Shown piece after piece: positions 45,360 through 56,765 of a stretch of 64,000 nucleotides of DNA. This stretch comes from Micropterix aruncella (lineage: Eukaryota > Arthropoda > Insecta > Lepidoptera > Micropterigidae): the NCBI GenBank assembly GCA_944548615.1, contig OX155952.1, positions 40,993,231 through 41,057,230 of the forward strand. Direction: 5' to 3'. Every line of letters starts with the position of its first letter. Within the stretch, counting starts at the first letter, position 1. The notes under the pieces were generated by a model. That model made no database searches and was not told the origin of the DNA. It saw only the letters and a list, made by a program, of their open reading frames with translations. Both the position numbers and the translations under genes were made by a program.

Positions 45360-45700
45360 AGCCGAGCGCGGTCTCGTTTAGATAGTGGCGGACGTACATC
45401 TCGTATAGAAATAATAAACAGCCGCTCGAAATGAAAACGAAAGCTGGTATAATTAAATATTCTCGTGCGGCGCGGAATCGCCCTCAGGTGTGTGTCAAGG
45501 AGCGTCACGACAATGGACCAGTGTTGTGCTCAGCGCTGGGCGTTAGACTAAGCTTATTTTAATTGCGGCTGACAGATCGGGCGGGCGCAGCGACGTAGCG
45601 GCGCAGCGGCCGGAGGAAACGTTTAGAAATGTACGCTTGAGGGTTTGCGGTCGGCTTACCTCACTTCCAAGTGTGACCCAGTTGTGAGTAGATATGAATA
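45360..45700. promoter_or_regulatory. GC-rich single-copy island
   Basis: CpG-dense sequence (GCGCAGCGACGTAGCGGCGC) in AT-rich surroundings, with no repeat partner and no coding signal. A regulatory or promoter role is a possibility only. Confidence 0.25.
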
Positions 45701-46189
45701 GGTGAAGAGGTCATATCGGTGCGTGCATACCGCTGATTATCCAATGGCTCTCTCGTTCATCCACTGAATAAATCGATGAATAGAATGATTACAATTTAAT
45801 GCGATCACTCATTTCGCGTTACCGATTCACAGCAGAATAATATGGCATGACTACGCCAAGTAAACGGGAAGTGATTAGACTATTGAGACAGTCTTTTAAT
45901 TTTTCTTCGGATAACTGGTAACATTATGGTTGTTACACTCGACGAGGGAGCACTGTGAGTCGTTAGTAACTAACGTTATTAAATAGGTGCACAGATGACT
46001 TATATTACTTATTATTGTTATTATTATCTCATTAGCCTCATAACTGTATTCATATATCTCCCATATATTATATCTCATTTAATTTAATAAATATTTTTTG
46101 TTTAATATATATACCTATATACTATAATAGTTATACAATATACACTTGTAGGATTTCCCAAGATTAAATAAATTACCTATACACCCGGC
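45701..46189. other. Spacer, nothing recognised
   Basis: AT-rich. The minus-strand frame 45896-46078 has no motif. Confidence 0.3.
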
Positions 46190-46398
46190 AGATGAACGCA
46201 GTACTAAATATCACCTCAATACAGGCTCTGCCTAGTGAGGTGATAAAATCCCGCCGAAGCCGCACCTTTAGTAAATTTCCAGGGTTCACATTTTGTATGT
46301 ACGACTAAATCATGTAAAATATACTATAGAAAATTTAATCATGTAATACTAGGGATAAATAAAATAAATAAATAAAAATAAATAAAAAATAAAACCTT
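46190..46398 (+). mobile_element. LINE 3' UTR with hairpin and (TAAA)n tail
   Basis: ATCACCTCAATACAGGCTC...CCTAGTGAGGTGATAAA can fold (ATCACCTC/GAGGTGAT) and parallels 16753-16796. It ends AGGGATAAATAAAATAAATA and further TAAA units. I take it as the 5'-truncated end of the same Jockey-like family. Confidence 0.65.
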
Positions 46399-47181
46399 CT
46401 CCGTTATTTTATTCCTTTAGACATTTGTTCGAAACGAGGGTGTTGTATCCACAGTGCCATTTCATTAAAATCAACTGTAACACAAACCTGGGTAAAAACT
46501 TAACAATTTCGGAAACAAAAACATAATCTCACTGACTTCTGAAATCTGACAGTATGATATTTAGCGATGATGACGGCGGATACGAGCAATGTCCAGCGGA
46601 ACGATTTGATTGGTGGTCAACAGGGATGGAAAGCAGTCGTGGCCCGCCATTTCAATCACTCTGCTCCAATGAGCTCGAGAAACCGGCAAATCGTGTGCCA
46701 CCGCGACTAACGAAGAGCTCTCATACATTTTCTATTGTCGCTTGCAATAGCAATACAGTATCGAGTAGACCTCTCATCATAATGTGTCGTGATTTTGATA
46801 ACATACGTATCAAACATATTCAATGATAGCACGTGGATCAGACATACTTCATTATTATACAAAAAATTATGAATGATTCGATGAAATCTAGTATATCTCT
46901 TACGATTTAAGATTAACGATTTAAGATTTAAAGTAACTGCTATCCTACTGTATTATATGACTATATTATATTGCACCATACCCTTATATAATATTATATT
47001 ATGTAATATAAACATTAATACCTAATTATATTACATTTCTTTGCTTTATATACCCCATTATATACCGAATATCTCTTTTTCAAGGTATACTAACAATATT
47101 TACATACTGCCGTATTAACTACTAAACTAATCGAAAAGCTTTGCATTACCGCTGACTATATTACGGTTGTGTCAACCATCC
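46399..47181. other. Spacer with a GC-richer patch
   Basis: 46555-46770 is less AT-rich and open for 90 codons on the plus strand (46554-46826), without recognisable motif or splice context. 46920-47060 is low-complexity AT. Confidence 0.3.
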
Positions 47182-47185
47182 TTAA

Positions 47186-47426
47186 CTCTTAGAGCCCCAA
47201 TTGGCCGACAACACGATTCAGGGTGACGGCCCCGTTTTAATTTTATTTTAATTTAATTTGTTTTATTTTATTATGTTAATATGTTTTATTTTAATTATGG
47301 ATACAGTGGTTTGGCAGTAATTAATGTTTTGGTGAGACATTGTCAAAATTCAATTTTTTTACTAATTTTACTAAAAATTTTGGGACATCAACTTGTCAAT
47401 CGGTTGAGGGGCCGAGGCCTGAAGGG
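47186..47426 (+). mobile_element. TTAA MITE, piggyBac-like (copy 2)
   Basis: TTAA (47182-47185), CTCTTAGAGCCCC at the left, GGGGCCGAGGCCTGAAGGG at the right, TTAA (47427-47430). It matches 25361-25622 throughout, except that it lacks a few bases (GATATCGGCC near the left end, one TTTTATTATG unit). Confidence 0.8.
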
Positions 47427-47430
47427 TTAA

Positions 47431-48310
47431 AGGGATATTATGCTCAAAATACTTCCATAAGTCCTTGGCTCCTAGCCAGGAAATTTCGGGGTGACCACCT
47501 TTTTTTTCTATAAACGGCGTTAGGTAAATTAAAGACTAGCGTTCACACGTAGTAGTAGGATTTGCGGAACCAGTTTATTCCGAAGTAATAGATACCTTAT
47601 CATTTCATCGTGGCCAGGTGTATTATCAACTTATTATTAGAACACCTTACAACATTAAGCGATTGCATTGTGTTCGCGAGCGTGTGTCAAATGAGTCCCT
47701 CACTCGCCCACGTGCGCGTCAGAGACGACGGCTATACGTCCACTAATAACGGACTGTCATGTCACACATGAATTAAGTATGGTGACTGCGGCCACAATAA
47801 ATTGGTGCGTGACTTGATTCCATATCGGCGAGGGTACTTATTGCAATAATATATTACGTGAAATATTTCGTCACGGATATTTTAGCGCCGTTATGACAAA
47901 ATATCGGCGCGAGCACTGCACCAGTAAAGCAATAAATTACAGATTTTTGTATGCTCGTTATTGTAAACGTGTTCGTTTGTCATCTTAAATGGAGTGTTAC
48001 TTCAGAATTTATTAGCTGTATTATCACACTACTTTTTTTCATATATTTCGTTAATAGGTTTCTTAATGGTAATAGTCATGTAAAAACCCTAACAGGAAAA
48101 ATCAGGTTCCTGATTTTAACTGCAGTAATAAGAATGTGAGGATCCCACATATTTTTAAGTATGTCATTTTACAAACGTTTTTGATTAAGATAACTGACCA
48201 TCTACAATCGTCGTTTATTTCTATTTATTATGGCACTTCTTATTGTATTATGTGATTATTGTTTTATAAAATACCTAAGTTGACTATTAATATATTTCGA
48301 TAATTGTTTA
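47431..48310. promoter_or_regulatory. Single-copy stretch, GC-richer at 47640-47940
   Basis: The core holds CACGTG-type and CGCG-type words (GCCCACGTGCGCGTCAGAGA, ATATCGGCGCGAGCACTGCA) and has no repeat partner. There is no coding frame of note. Regulatory use is only possible. Confidence 0.2.
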
Positions 48311-48856
48311 TCTACATATATAAACCAGTCGGGTTTGTTCGAGAACGGCTAGGCCGATTTTCATAGTTTTTGATAAGTAGTATTTGTCTCCGTTCCGAAT
48401 AGCAGAATAACTATTAAAAACAAAAATTGGAAAATTGTCAAAAAATTAAAATAAAAGAAAAAACATTTTCCCATACAAAATGTAAATCCGTGTTTTTCTC
48501 ATGGTCATTTGTACGTGGCATGTTCACGTGTCGGAAAATCATCCGCTTATTTGTTCTTGCGCCTGATAAATAAAAACAAAAAATGTCGTATATCACAAGG
48601 TGCTTCAATGAAGAGAAATAAACCGAGTGCATCTCATGCTGCACAATATGTACCTAAATAGCTTGCACGCGATTGATATACTTATTTTTTGTACTTTTAT
48701 ATTTCTTTTTGTGTTATTATCTTAATAAAGTAGTGAACTTAATATTTATTTTGTATTCATTGCATTACTTTCATAAAATTATAAATTAAGTTTAGCTAAT
48801 CTGTAAAACGACATTCATTGACTGTTAGGCGGAAAAAAGTTCGCCGGGTCAGCTAG
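48311..48856 (+). mobile_element. Non-autonomous Helitron (copy 3)
   Basis: It starts TCTACATATATAAACC preceded by A, then GAGAACGGCTAGGCCGATTT. It ends with the hairpin GGCGGAAAAAAGTTCGCC, then GGGTCAGCTAG followed by T. All terminal Helitron features are intact at 546 bp: 5' TC, subterminal hairpin, 3' CTAG, A|T insertion. There is no coding capacity. The 3' end (GGGTCAGCTAG) is shared with copy 1 at 3660. Confidence 0.9.
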
Positions 48857-49124
48857 TTTATTATATATACCCATGTGCATGGAAATAGTTATGTTTTTTT
48901 TTTCAATTTCAATATGTTATTAGCAACTGACGAATTCTAATATACGATAACTTGCTTAACCGCCATACCTTTGAGTTATTATTCAAAAAATGGGTAAAAA
49001 ATCCTTGTTTTTTTTCCATTAGATTTCTTGATAACAATATTTGTTTACAAATACCAGACATTTTTTTTCACAATAAACTCCTTTATTATCCTTTTTGTAT
49101 TTAGAATCGTAGGAACAATTTGAT

Positions 49125-49251
49125 GTATCACGTACGCTTTGTGGGTTTCGGTTTTTAATTTTTTGTTTTTTTTTTTTGTTTTTGTACTCGAACGTACGTG
49201 ATACGGCTGGTAGGACGGCAGATAATATAGCGGACGTATCACGTACGTTCG
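49125..49251. repeat. Inverted repeat of 17-bp arms plus a third related site
   Basis: CGAACGTACGTGATACG (49189-49205) and its exact reverse complement (49235-49251) are separated by 29 bases. A third GTATCACGTACG is at 49125-49136. The arms themselves contain ACGTACGT. Function unknown. Confidence 0.8.
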
Positions 49252-49349
49252 TATAGGTAGGGCGGTTAAAGTTATTAACACTACATGGTTGTATTCTGTA
49301 TACTGATATTGAATTAGTTGCAGGGCGTGATTGTTGGAGGATTGCTCTG

Positions 49350-49399
49350 AGATAGTTCGCACATATGACTCATGATTCATATGTGTGCGAAACCTATCT
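49350..49399. repeat. Imperfect hairpin
   Basis: AGATAGTTCGCACATATGA and TTCATATGTGTGCGAAACCTATCT pair with small bulges around a 5-7-base loop. It lies 100 bases right of the 17-bp inverted repeat and ~70 bases left of a dispersed repeat. Confidence 0.7.
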
Positions 49400-49471
49400 T
49401 GCCAGTGATCAAACAAGTCGAAAAGTCAAAAAAATCTAATTTGGTTTATCGCTTTTTGATATTAGATGGTT

Positions 49472-49886
49472 CTTTTTAACACGCTTTTATTAGGTCGACC
49501 TGTATGTAACTATGTAATGGAATCTAAGTTAACTAATTTAACCATCTTCCAAGGATCGTAGCGTCATGAAAATTGGCAGCTGTATTTAGTTCTGATGACA
49601 ATACAATAATATGGTACTGTCGAACTGATCTGATGATGGAGTCGGAAGATATGAACTGGACCTTCATGATGGAACATCGTATCATAGCTGTGTTTGGACT
49701 TGTTAGAAAAGTCTTGGAATGAACTTTGACCACGATTAGGTTTCAAGGTCTGATGATGAAGCCGGAAGATATGCACTGGCATTCAATGATGGAACATCGT
49801 ATCATAGCTGTGTTTAAACTTATTAGAAAGGTCTTGTAATGAACTTTGACCACGATTAAGTTTCAAGGTCTGATGATGAAGCCGGA
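49472..49886 (-). repeat. Dispersed repeat with 120-bp internal period (copy 2)
   Basis: TGGAACATCGTATCATAGCT recurs at 49671 and 49791, exactly 120 bases apart, and a third partial unit reaches 49886. CTTTTTAACACGCTTTTATT at the left mirrors the end of copy 1 (2260). The order of all shared words is the reverse of 1894-2260. Confidence 0.9.
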
Positions 49887-50329
49887 TTTTTTGGTTTTTA
49901 CGTGCATTTATAAAAGCGTGTTTTTAGTGCTTTTTTTTAAACTATTAATTTATTTTACACATAAATGTATATTTGCGAGGCCCATTACAGAATTTTTGTA
50001 TACACTGGGCCATGTGTTCTTGAGGAAGATCAAGGCAGCATGTGCATAAAATACTGCTTTCTACTTATCCAGTGCCACATTTGTTAAATCGTTAATGTAG
50101 ATTGTTAATAAAATTGGGCCTTAGACATTCTCTTGAGGTACCCCGAATTTGTAATCCTGTCATTTATACAATTCCGTTAAGTTTCGTGAGTTTACTTTGC
50201 TAATTATATTCTGTTAAAAAATAGTTAAATTAAATTTAGCAAAACCCTCAATTTCGAGGCGATCGCGATATTTGGCATTCGCTACTTGATGCATCATATT
50301 TAATTTATGTAAATTTATGCAAATGCAAT
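49887..50329. other. AT-rich spacer
   Basis: Nothing recognised. Confidence 0.3.
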
Positions 50330-50640
50330 ATTTTTAGAATTAATCTGTAACGTAATCTTGGCGAATCCAGATGCGACAGCGGCTGCATTTTCAGCAATCG
50401 CACTGATGTCGGCCGTGACATTTCAAATGTATCGCCGCGTTCGCCGTCATCGCAACATCCGATGCGACGCGCGATGACTAGCCTCGATGACTGTATAATT
50501 CGCTCCGGTTTCGCCGCACGGATGTGCAAAGTCACACCGCTGCTCTGTCGGCCATTGTACGCCGCTCACGGCGATTTTACTTTTACGAAATATCCGCCTC
50601 CTCAAGGGCGAGACCAAACTACGTGAATTCTCGTATTCAT
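50330..50640. promoter_or_regulatory. GC-rich single-copy island
   Basis: CpG-dense (ATCGCCGCGTTCGCCGTCATCG), single copy in the window, with no convincing frame (50305-50535 minus is 76 codons without motif). Possible regulatory DNA. Confidence 0.25.
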
Positions 50641-51170
50641 CGCCACTTAATTACTGCTGTTAGTGAATTCTTGTGGTAACTGAGTACTGCGAGGAGCAAG
50701 CGAGCGTAGATCCAGCTGACTACGTGTAGGTCAATCCTAACAAAGAGAATTCAAGAAACCATTCAAATAACTACGATAAACAGAATGAGAGAAAAACGTC
50801 ACCTATCACGGGACTTAAAAAGAAGAAGAAAATAAACACAAAGGCAAGGCTCTATTATTAGAATTAGGATTTTTATTTATTTAAATGATGATTAATTATA
50901 TTTTAGGATCTCAAAACCTATTTGGCATATTAATATATTTTATTTTATAATTCCGAAGAAGACATAAATTATTATCTTTTGACTATTACAGATAGTTTTT
51001 TAAATTAATGTTGACATAATATAGTCTAATATTTTTACTACCACTTATTAAAGATAATTTTAGAAATATAAAATTATAAAACTTCATTAAATTTCCTGTC
51101 GAATGACGTTATCCGAAAAATATTTAGCCGATGAAACAGCCAGCATTCATGAACGCTCTTAAAAAATGTC
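50641..51170. other. AT-rich spacer
   Basis: No element or gene recognised. Confidence 0.3.
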
Positions 51171-51770
51171 TATAATAATAATAATAATAATAATAAAAGC
51201 CTTTATTCGCTGACCGTATTGTACAATTTTGCCTTATGTGATAAAACAATATATTTTATCAATTTTTAATGTAAATTTTAAATAAGGTATCATATTCTTC
51301 AGCAGCCAGTTTTTTGGTCTGGTTGTCCTTCGACATAGGCCTCCCCCATTTTCTTCCATTCATCTCTGTCCCAAGCTAACCTTCTCCATCCTTTCGGTAA
51401 GTCATCTTCCCATCTTTTAATTTGACGTCCTTTTTGTCTTTTCCCATTTCTAGGATACCATTCCATTACGTCCTTCGTCCATTTTTCTTTGTTGGTTCTC
51501 ATGATGTGACCAGTCCAGTTCCATTGTAGTTTTCTGATTTTGTTCAAAACATCGTTCACCTTTGTTATTTTCCTTATTTTTGAGGTCGTCCACCTGTCCT
51601 GTAGCCTTATGTTTAGCATGCTTCGCTCCATGTTTCGTTGGCATACTATAAGTTTTTGGTTGTTTTTGTTCGTAGCAGGCCAAGTTTGACACCCGTAAGT
51701 AAGACATGGGAGAATGCATGTATTATAAAGTTTACTCTTTACTGACATTGGTATCGTTTCATTTTTAATT
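51171..51770 (-). pseudogene. RTE-like LINE, 5'-truncated, with (TTA)n tail
   Basis: On the minus strand a 149-codon frame (51748-51299) encodes KSKLYNTCILPCLTYGCQTW, QRNMERSMLNIRLQDRW, LQWNWTGHIMRTNKEKW and GRQIKRWEDDLPKGWRRLAW then DRDEWKKMGEAYVEGQ. This is the complete C-terminal region of RTE-type endonuclease/reverse transcriptase proteins: the YGCxTW, GHxxR and GRxxxRWxDD landmarks are all present. A short 3' UTR and AATAAAGGCTTTTATTATTATT tail (51175-51205 reversed) follow. The frame itself is undamaged, so this is a fairly recent, 5'-truncated copy. The RT catalytic domain is absent, so it is inactive. Confidence 0.9.
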
Positions 51771-52384
51771 TAAAAAAAAATAAAAATGGCGATAAGATAA
51801 ATGCTATTAAAGCGTGCATTAATTTTTAATTATTTTTTCGCTTTTCATTATTTTAAATATTTATTTTATTTATATAGGTTTTTATTTTTTTATGATCTGA
51901 CGAAGAAATTACTATGACATTAATTATTATTATTTCTTGGACTAATTAAATATCAAGTTTATTATTAGTGGAATGCTGATAACCAGTAACCCAAATGTAA
52001 ACAAATAAATAAACACATAAATAAATAACTTTTGATAAATAAATATAAACACATGAATAAATATCATTTTCATAATTTATTAAAATCTCAACATAGTTTT
52101 GATTAAAATTTATTGATTATTTTTGACTGGTTATTTAAAATAAATCTTTAAAATACTACTTAAAATTCTTAATACCATAATCATTGTGTAATTAATCTAC
52201 TACTCTCTACGACTTAAGGACAAACAGCAAGGAAAACAATATTTAATAAGTAATAAGCATAGAGAGTGTTTTGTGGTAACCTACTTGAAATTGTACTACC
52301 TGTGGGAAAACTATATCGAACTACTTCGTAGCAAAACATCTTTACTTCTAACATACAGCTATATAATAAAGATCTATCTATCCA
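51771..52384. other. Very AT-rich spacer
   Basis: Low-complexity AATAAATA-type stretches at 51990-52080. Nothing else recognised. Confidence 0.3.
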
Positions 52385-52502
52385 GATCTGGCAATTAAAG
52401 ACCCAAAAAATCGACCCTAAATTTAAAAAAAAAATTGCAAATTCACAAGTTTAATAGAGGATGGTGAGAAAATTGGCCACCAGCGACGGATAATACAGCT
52501 AG
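52385..52502 (+). mobile_element. Helitron-like 3' end? (pair with 53.4 kb)
   Basis: AATCGACCCTAAATTTAAAA and GGCCACCAGCGACGGATAAT then ACAGCTAG|T resemble AATTCGACCCCAAATTTGAA and GGCCGTCAGCGACGAGCAAC then CCAGCTAT at 53420-53513. The CTAG|T ending suggests a Helitron, but no hairpin or 5' end is clear. Confidence 0.35.
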
Positions 52503-52539
52503 TACATAATAGTAGGTAACTTCATATAATAACAGTATA

Positions 52540-52690
52540 CGTTTTAAAGTTGAGTCACGAATTTTGCTACAGATTCCGCAAGATAGTACGCACGTCGCGA
52601 AAACACTGTAATATCAAAGCACCGGCGCGGCGTTTCCATAAAGCGTTCCACTCGCTTTTCCACGAACAATAAATTCTATTACGTGACAAC
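52540..52690. promoter_or_regulatory. GC-richer single-copy patch
   Basis: GCACCGGCGCGGCGTTTCCA and ACGCACGTCGCGAAAACACT lie in AT-rich surroundings. No coding frame and no partner in the window. Confidence 0.2.
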
Positions 52691-53051
52691 TGAACAGTCT
52701 AGAATTTGTCCAATATTAAAATTGACATCAAGCGGAGCGGAGCAACTCCAATACAATAAATATTTGAACAAAATACCAGTAATATAAATCTTTGAAGCAA
52801 TTTAATATTATTGGGTTGTTCTAGCAATAAGGAAATGAGTTTTATTGAGATTAATATATAATTATGTAATCCTAATGCTACCATTTCTGTGAATAATGTA
52901 TGATAGAGGGTAATTTTTAAATTCAATTTTAGAAAACATTAAAATTAAGCATGTGTTTGTGGGTGTTGAAATGAAATGGAATAAAATGAAAAACATTATA
53001 TTTCCACATAAATAAATACATTGCGTATACACTTTGAAGGTCAATAGAAAA
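52691..53051. other. AT-rich spacer
   Basis: Minus-strand frames at 52699-52926 and 52862-53062 are compositional. Nothing recognised. Confidence 0.3.
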
Positions 53052-53063
53052 TAGTAATACATT
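53052..53063. repeat. Target duplication, left of foldback copy C
   Basis: TAGTAATACATT, repeated exactly at 53250-53261. Confidence 0.8.
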
Positions 53064-53249
53064 ATAAAATCGAAGCCTATCGCGGTTGTTTGACATTATA
53101 AATAGGATAGGAAACGAAATTTACCGCGTGAAATTTGTAGCACCCGACGTTTCGGTGAAGTTGCAGCCGCCGTTGTCCAGGGTAGACTGGACAACGGCGG
53201 CTGCAACGTCACCGAATCGTCGGGTGCTACAAATTTCACGCGGTAAACT
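53064..53249. mobile_element. Palindromic foldback element (copy C)
   Basis: The left arm starts after ATAAAATCGAAGCCTATCGC and GGTTGTTTGACA, and reads TTATAAATAGGATAGGAAAC to GCCGTTGTCCAGGGTA. The right arm GACTGGACAACGGCGGCTGC to TTTCACGCGGTAAA stops ~27 bases short of the outer end present in copy B. Arms pair with a few mismatches (GGTGAAGTTG against CAACGTCACC, GAATCG against CGTTTC). The exact 12-bp TAGTAATACATT duplications at both borders show that this truncated form is what inserted. Confidence 0.9.
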
Positions 53250-53261
53250 TAGTAATACATT
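53250..53261. repeat. Target duplication, right of foldback copy C
   Basis: TAGTAATACATT, identical to 53052-53063. Confidence 0.8.
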
Positions 53262-53419
53262 GTTATACTTCAACCAATTCTTTACGTTTCATCCCTGGAA
53301 GTAACAGCCAAGTCGATTTTTTGGTACTATTATTGTAAAGATGCACTTCTTTTTTTTCAAGTCCGTTGTATGGTGCAGTTGAATATATGAGACAGCAAGA
53401 ACGCGCAATCAGGTACCGA

Positions 53420-53513
53420 TAAATTCGACCCCAAATTTGAAAAATAGTTCCAAAAATAGACTTGTAAAGAAAATGATTAAAACTTCGGCCGTCAGCGACG
53501 AGCAACCCAGCTA
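53420..53513 (+). repeat. Short repeat related to 52385-52502
   Basis: It shares AATTCGACCCCAAATTTGAA and GGCCGTCAGCGACGAGCAAC with the preceding entry. It ends CCCAGCTATTTC rather than CTAG|T. Borders uncertain. Confidence 0.4.
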
Positions 53514-54459
53514 TTTCGCAAGCGTAGATAAGTATATACTTATAGCAATATTAGTGTCATGTTTTTAATAGCCAACTTCCAGTGAAAAGTTTATCTTAGA
53601 AATATGTCGAAATGTTTTCTGATCGAAAGAACTCGAAGTGTTATCATATATCCCACACAAAATAATTCGAACTGTTTATAAAATAAGGCATTCGATGGAA
53701 GCGCTGCGTAATACTCTGTGGGTGTTGTGTGTCACCAGCAGAATACATTGTCATAAGATTATTGGGTCGCAAGAGGCCAACGTGGTTGGAGAAGAGAAAC
53801 AATTACAAGGTCAGCAGTTTACGAAACTTTTTGGTATTTTTGTCTTCCCCTAAATATACCCTTTCATTCAATGCGCAACACCCATTTTGCGATCTCTCAA
53901 TGTCTCAATTTTAACACACTTGAAAAAAACCAAACGTGAAACAGTTTTTACCGTTACCCATTTACCGCTTGCTCTCTAATTATACGTTGGCAAAACGAGA
54001 CAGGCTGGCAACGTCGGACCGAAGCGCGCCTCGGCTCAACACTTGTTACGACACTTGGCCGGCAAGAAAGTGAAAATTGCCAGCCAGGGAAAAATACATC
54101 ATTAAGAGCGGGCTAGTGGGCCTTGACACAGATTCGGCTTGTTGGCCTGTGAACCCCACCAAATTATCTCAACACTTTCATTAGACAGCGTGTTTTGATT
54201 GCGCTCATAATGCGCGGAATTAGCCCTTTGAGACATACGAAACAGTGCGATGACACAAGAATATCAATCTAAGATTGACCGCTTTCGCAATGAGTTAAGA
54301 AATTATTTTTAAAAAATACACTGATTTTGTATGTTATCCTGACGTTGAGCTCTCTAGAATCCGTGTGTCATAGCAAAGTAGGCTTCAGTAATAACAAAGA
54401 GAGTTGAACGCTAGGTTACAAACCAAAATCAGCGCGATTTTAAACCGTTGTCAAATGCC
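53514..54459. other. Intergenic sequence, partly GC-richer
   Basis: GC-richer at 53990-54080. Frames at 53638-53853 and 53729-53914 have no recognisable motif. Confidence 0.3.
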
Positions 54460-54830
54460 ACATTGCCGGGCGACAGCTGATGCAAATGTCATTTTTGACA
54501 GCTGCCATTCACTTCGAATGCATTTCTACTTATGCAGCCGCTGTAAATCTCTCGCTTACATTTCCGATTAAGCGGGGGCGGCTGAGCGCGGTCTGATTGC
54601 AGTATACCGTATTCATTAACCAGTTCTGTTTTATAAAGGTTTATTTCTGAGTTACAGCGCATGCGCTTATTTTGCAGCCCCGGGTATGGGTGATTGTAAT
54701 TTATGGCGGATCAACGACCGTTTCACCTGCGTACACGCGAATTAGACACATATCTGTTCAGTTGGGCGCCGCGGACGTATCAGAATATGTACGTTACGCG
54801 ATAGTTTTGCGATATGTCGCAGTGGCAGAA
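54460..54830. promoter_or_regulatory. Single-copy stretch with E-box-type motifs
   Basis: ACAGCTGATGCAAATGTCAT and GACAGCTGCCATTCA hold two CAGCTG boxes 30 bases apart, one beside an octamer-like ATGCAAAT. GC-richer sequence continues to about 54800. It has no partner in the window. An enhancer is a possible reading. Confidence 0.25.
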
Positions 54831-56439
54831 ATATATGATTCACAAAATTGCAACACTAAAATACCAATTTATGCTTAAATTTTCATGAACTATGATAAAT
54901 CTTTCGACTTTTCTAAAGTCTGGGTATTTCTCGACGAAGTCTAAAGTCTCTGTGTATAATATTTATACGAAGCCGCCTCGATAAGAAAACTAAATATATA
55001 AAGACTGCAGAAACGAGCCAGGTGGGGAGATGTTACATCCCTCTCGAAGCGTTTTTAAATTATTGAAATATGGAATAAAAATAAATAAATATGTTTCACT
55101 ATATTTTTGGCGTTATATACAAATAATGATAATAGAAAATATTTATTATTAACGCCTTACCGCAGCTTTTGATACCGTATCGTACAAATTCTGCATAAAA
55201 TTATATTAGGTTATCAGGAAGGTTTAATTTGCTCGAGTCAAGTTATTATAATATCGATAAATTGAATTGTAACTAATTTCGTAAACATGCACTAAATGTG
55301 ACACAAATGCAGCACACTTCCTCTATTAATCTATTTAATGATTCAACGATTCCAGTTTATTTCATCCGCTATGTGCTAATATCTGATACATATATCTCGT
55401 GAATTCTGTGCCAATTTTCGTTACCAATGAAATCGATATCAAATTGCCGCTCCACCTAACACATTCGGTGCCATAAGAGAGCGATAATTACCAACCAAGA
55501 CTGCGCAGGCATGCATTTAACTCTATACATTAGTGGACGCATAAGATCGTTAACATTTTCGTGATGGCGAATAGAGACAGTGTAGCTGGTTGCAAAATTA
55601 GAGGCGATTTGTAATTTATTTGTTAAAGCAATGTTGTAATATTATGCTCTACAGGAAGTGAGAGTAGCTATGAAGAACAGCCGTTAGCCAACTATTATAT
55701 TTCTACGGTATTCATTGTTTTTATTTTGTACGTAATTTTACCGCTAGTATGATAAATGGGTCAACCCTGAAATTAGAATTTCTTCCTAACTGGTACATAT
55801 TTAAACATGCTAGTAAACTGACTTTGCTTAAGCTTCATTTTATTATATAATAGGAACTAAAATTAGAAGCTACTGCTATTATCATGTTAACCCGTACATT
55901 GCGCAGACAAAAGGAGTAGATTTTAATAACTGAAACTCCCAATTATCCGCGTTTTTTTTTTGCAAATGCACTGGTACATATCGGCCCACTCTTGAGTTTT
56001 ATCCAACCATAATCAATTAAGTGTTCAGATTCACTATCAAAGATCAAAAGATCGATTTAGACTAGACTCGCTTAATATAACATTATTTTATGTTATATTC
56101 AGAACAGCCTAGAATCATTCTCTTTCTTGGCTCAAAACATGTGTAAAATATAACATGGATTTTCGATACCTATTATGGAACATCGGGTTAAACATATTAT
56201 TGTTACGATTATGTCCTCATATAGAGTGCAAGGTCCAAGTAGTTCCATATAAAAAGACTGTATGCTCGTAATTTCATGTGTCATTTTAATTTAATTACAA
56301 ATTAAATCTCGATGCACATTATAATAATTGTGTCGCTACTTAAAATATATTCTAAAGAACTTTCAATCATATCATTCCCTCTCTCACATTACGTATACTT
56401 CAAGAATAGTCTATTGTTAGATTCTGTTATGCGTAAATA
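54831..56439. other. AT-rich intergenic sequence
   Basis: No open frame or repeat partner recognised. Confidence 0.35.
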
Positions 56440-56765
56440 ATTGAATGTTTTATTTCCTGCTAATTTATTGACTCGGTTCCGCCCCGCCGCGAACGAATCT
56501 ATTATCGAAGGGAATTATATCAGGTGCGATTGCGCAATTTGTCAGCGGAGGAGTGCGATCCGTAACTCGGTCGCGGGTCACGGTTTGCTCAGCGTATCGA
56601 ATCGCCGAACGAATCAAACGAACCGGGTCTGCCGCCGCTCGGTCACACTTTCTTTCTCCCTCCTCCCATTTTTCTCTGCTCTGCCGCCGGATCTAATTGC
56701 AAAAGGCGAATATTGTACAATTAGGCATTGTCTAATTTGGCATTGGCTGCGTCCAATTTAAATTG
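56440..56765. promoter_or_regulatory. GC-rich single-copy island
   Basis: CpG-dense sequence (GGTTCCGCCCCGCCGCGAAC). The 106-codon plus-strand frame starts with TTG/ATG-like codons in AT-rich flank and has no family motif (CDCAICQRRSAI is the only suggestive cysteine pair). ACAATTAGGCATTGTCTAATTTGGCATTGG at the right end repeats the short word GGCATTG. Confidence 0.25.

Noticed and set aside
56441..56761. 106-codon frame in the GC island as an exon
   Set aside because: No splice sites, family motif or codon bias are visible. The cysteine pair alone is not enough.
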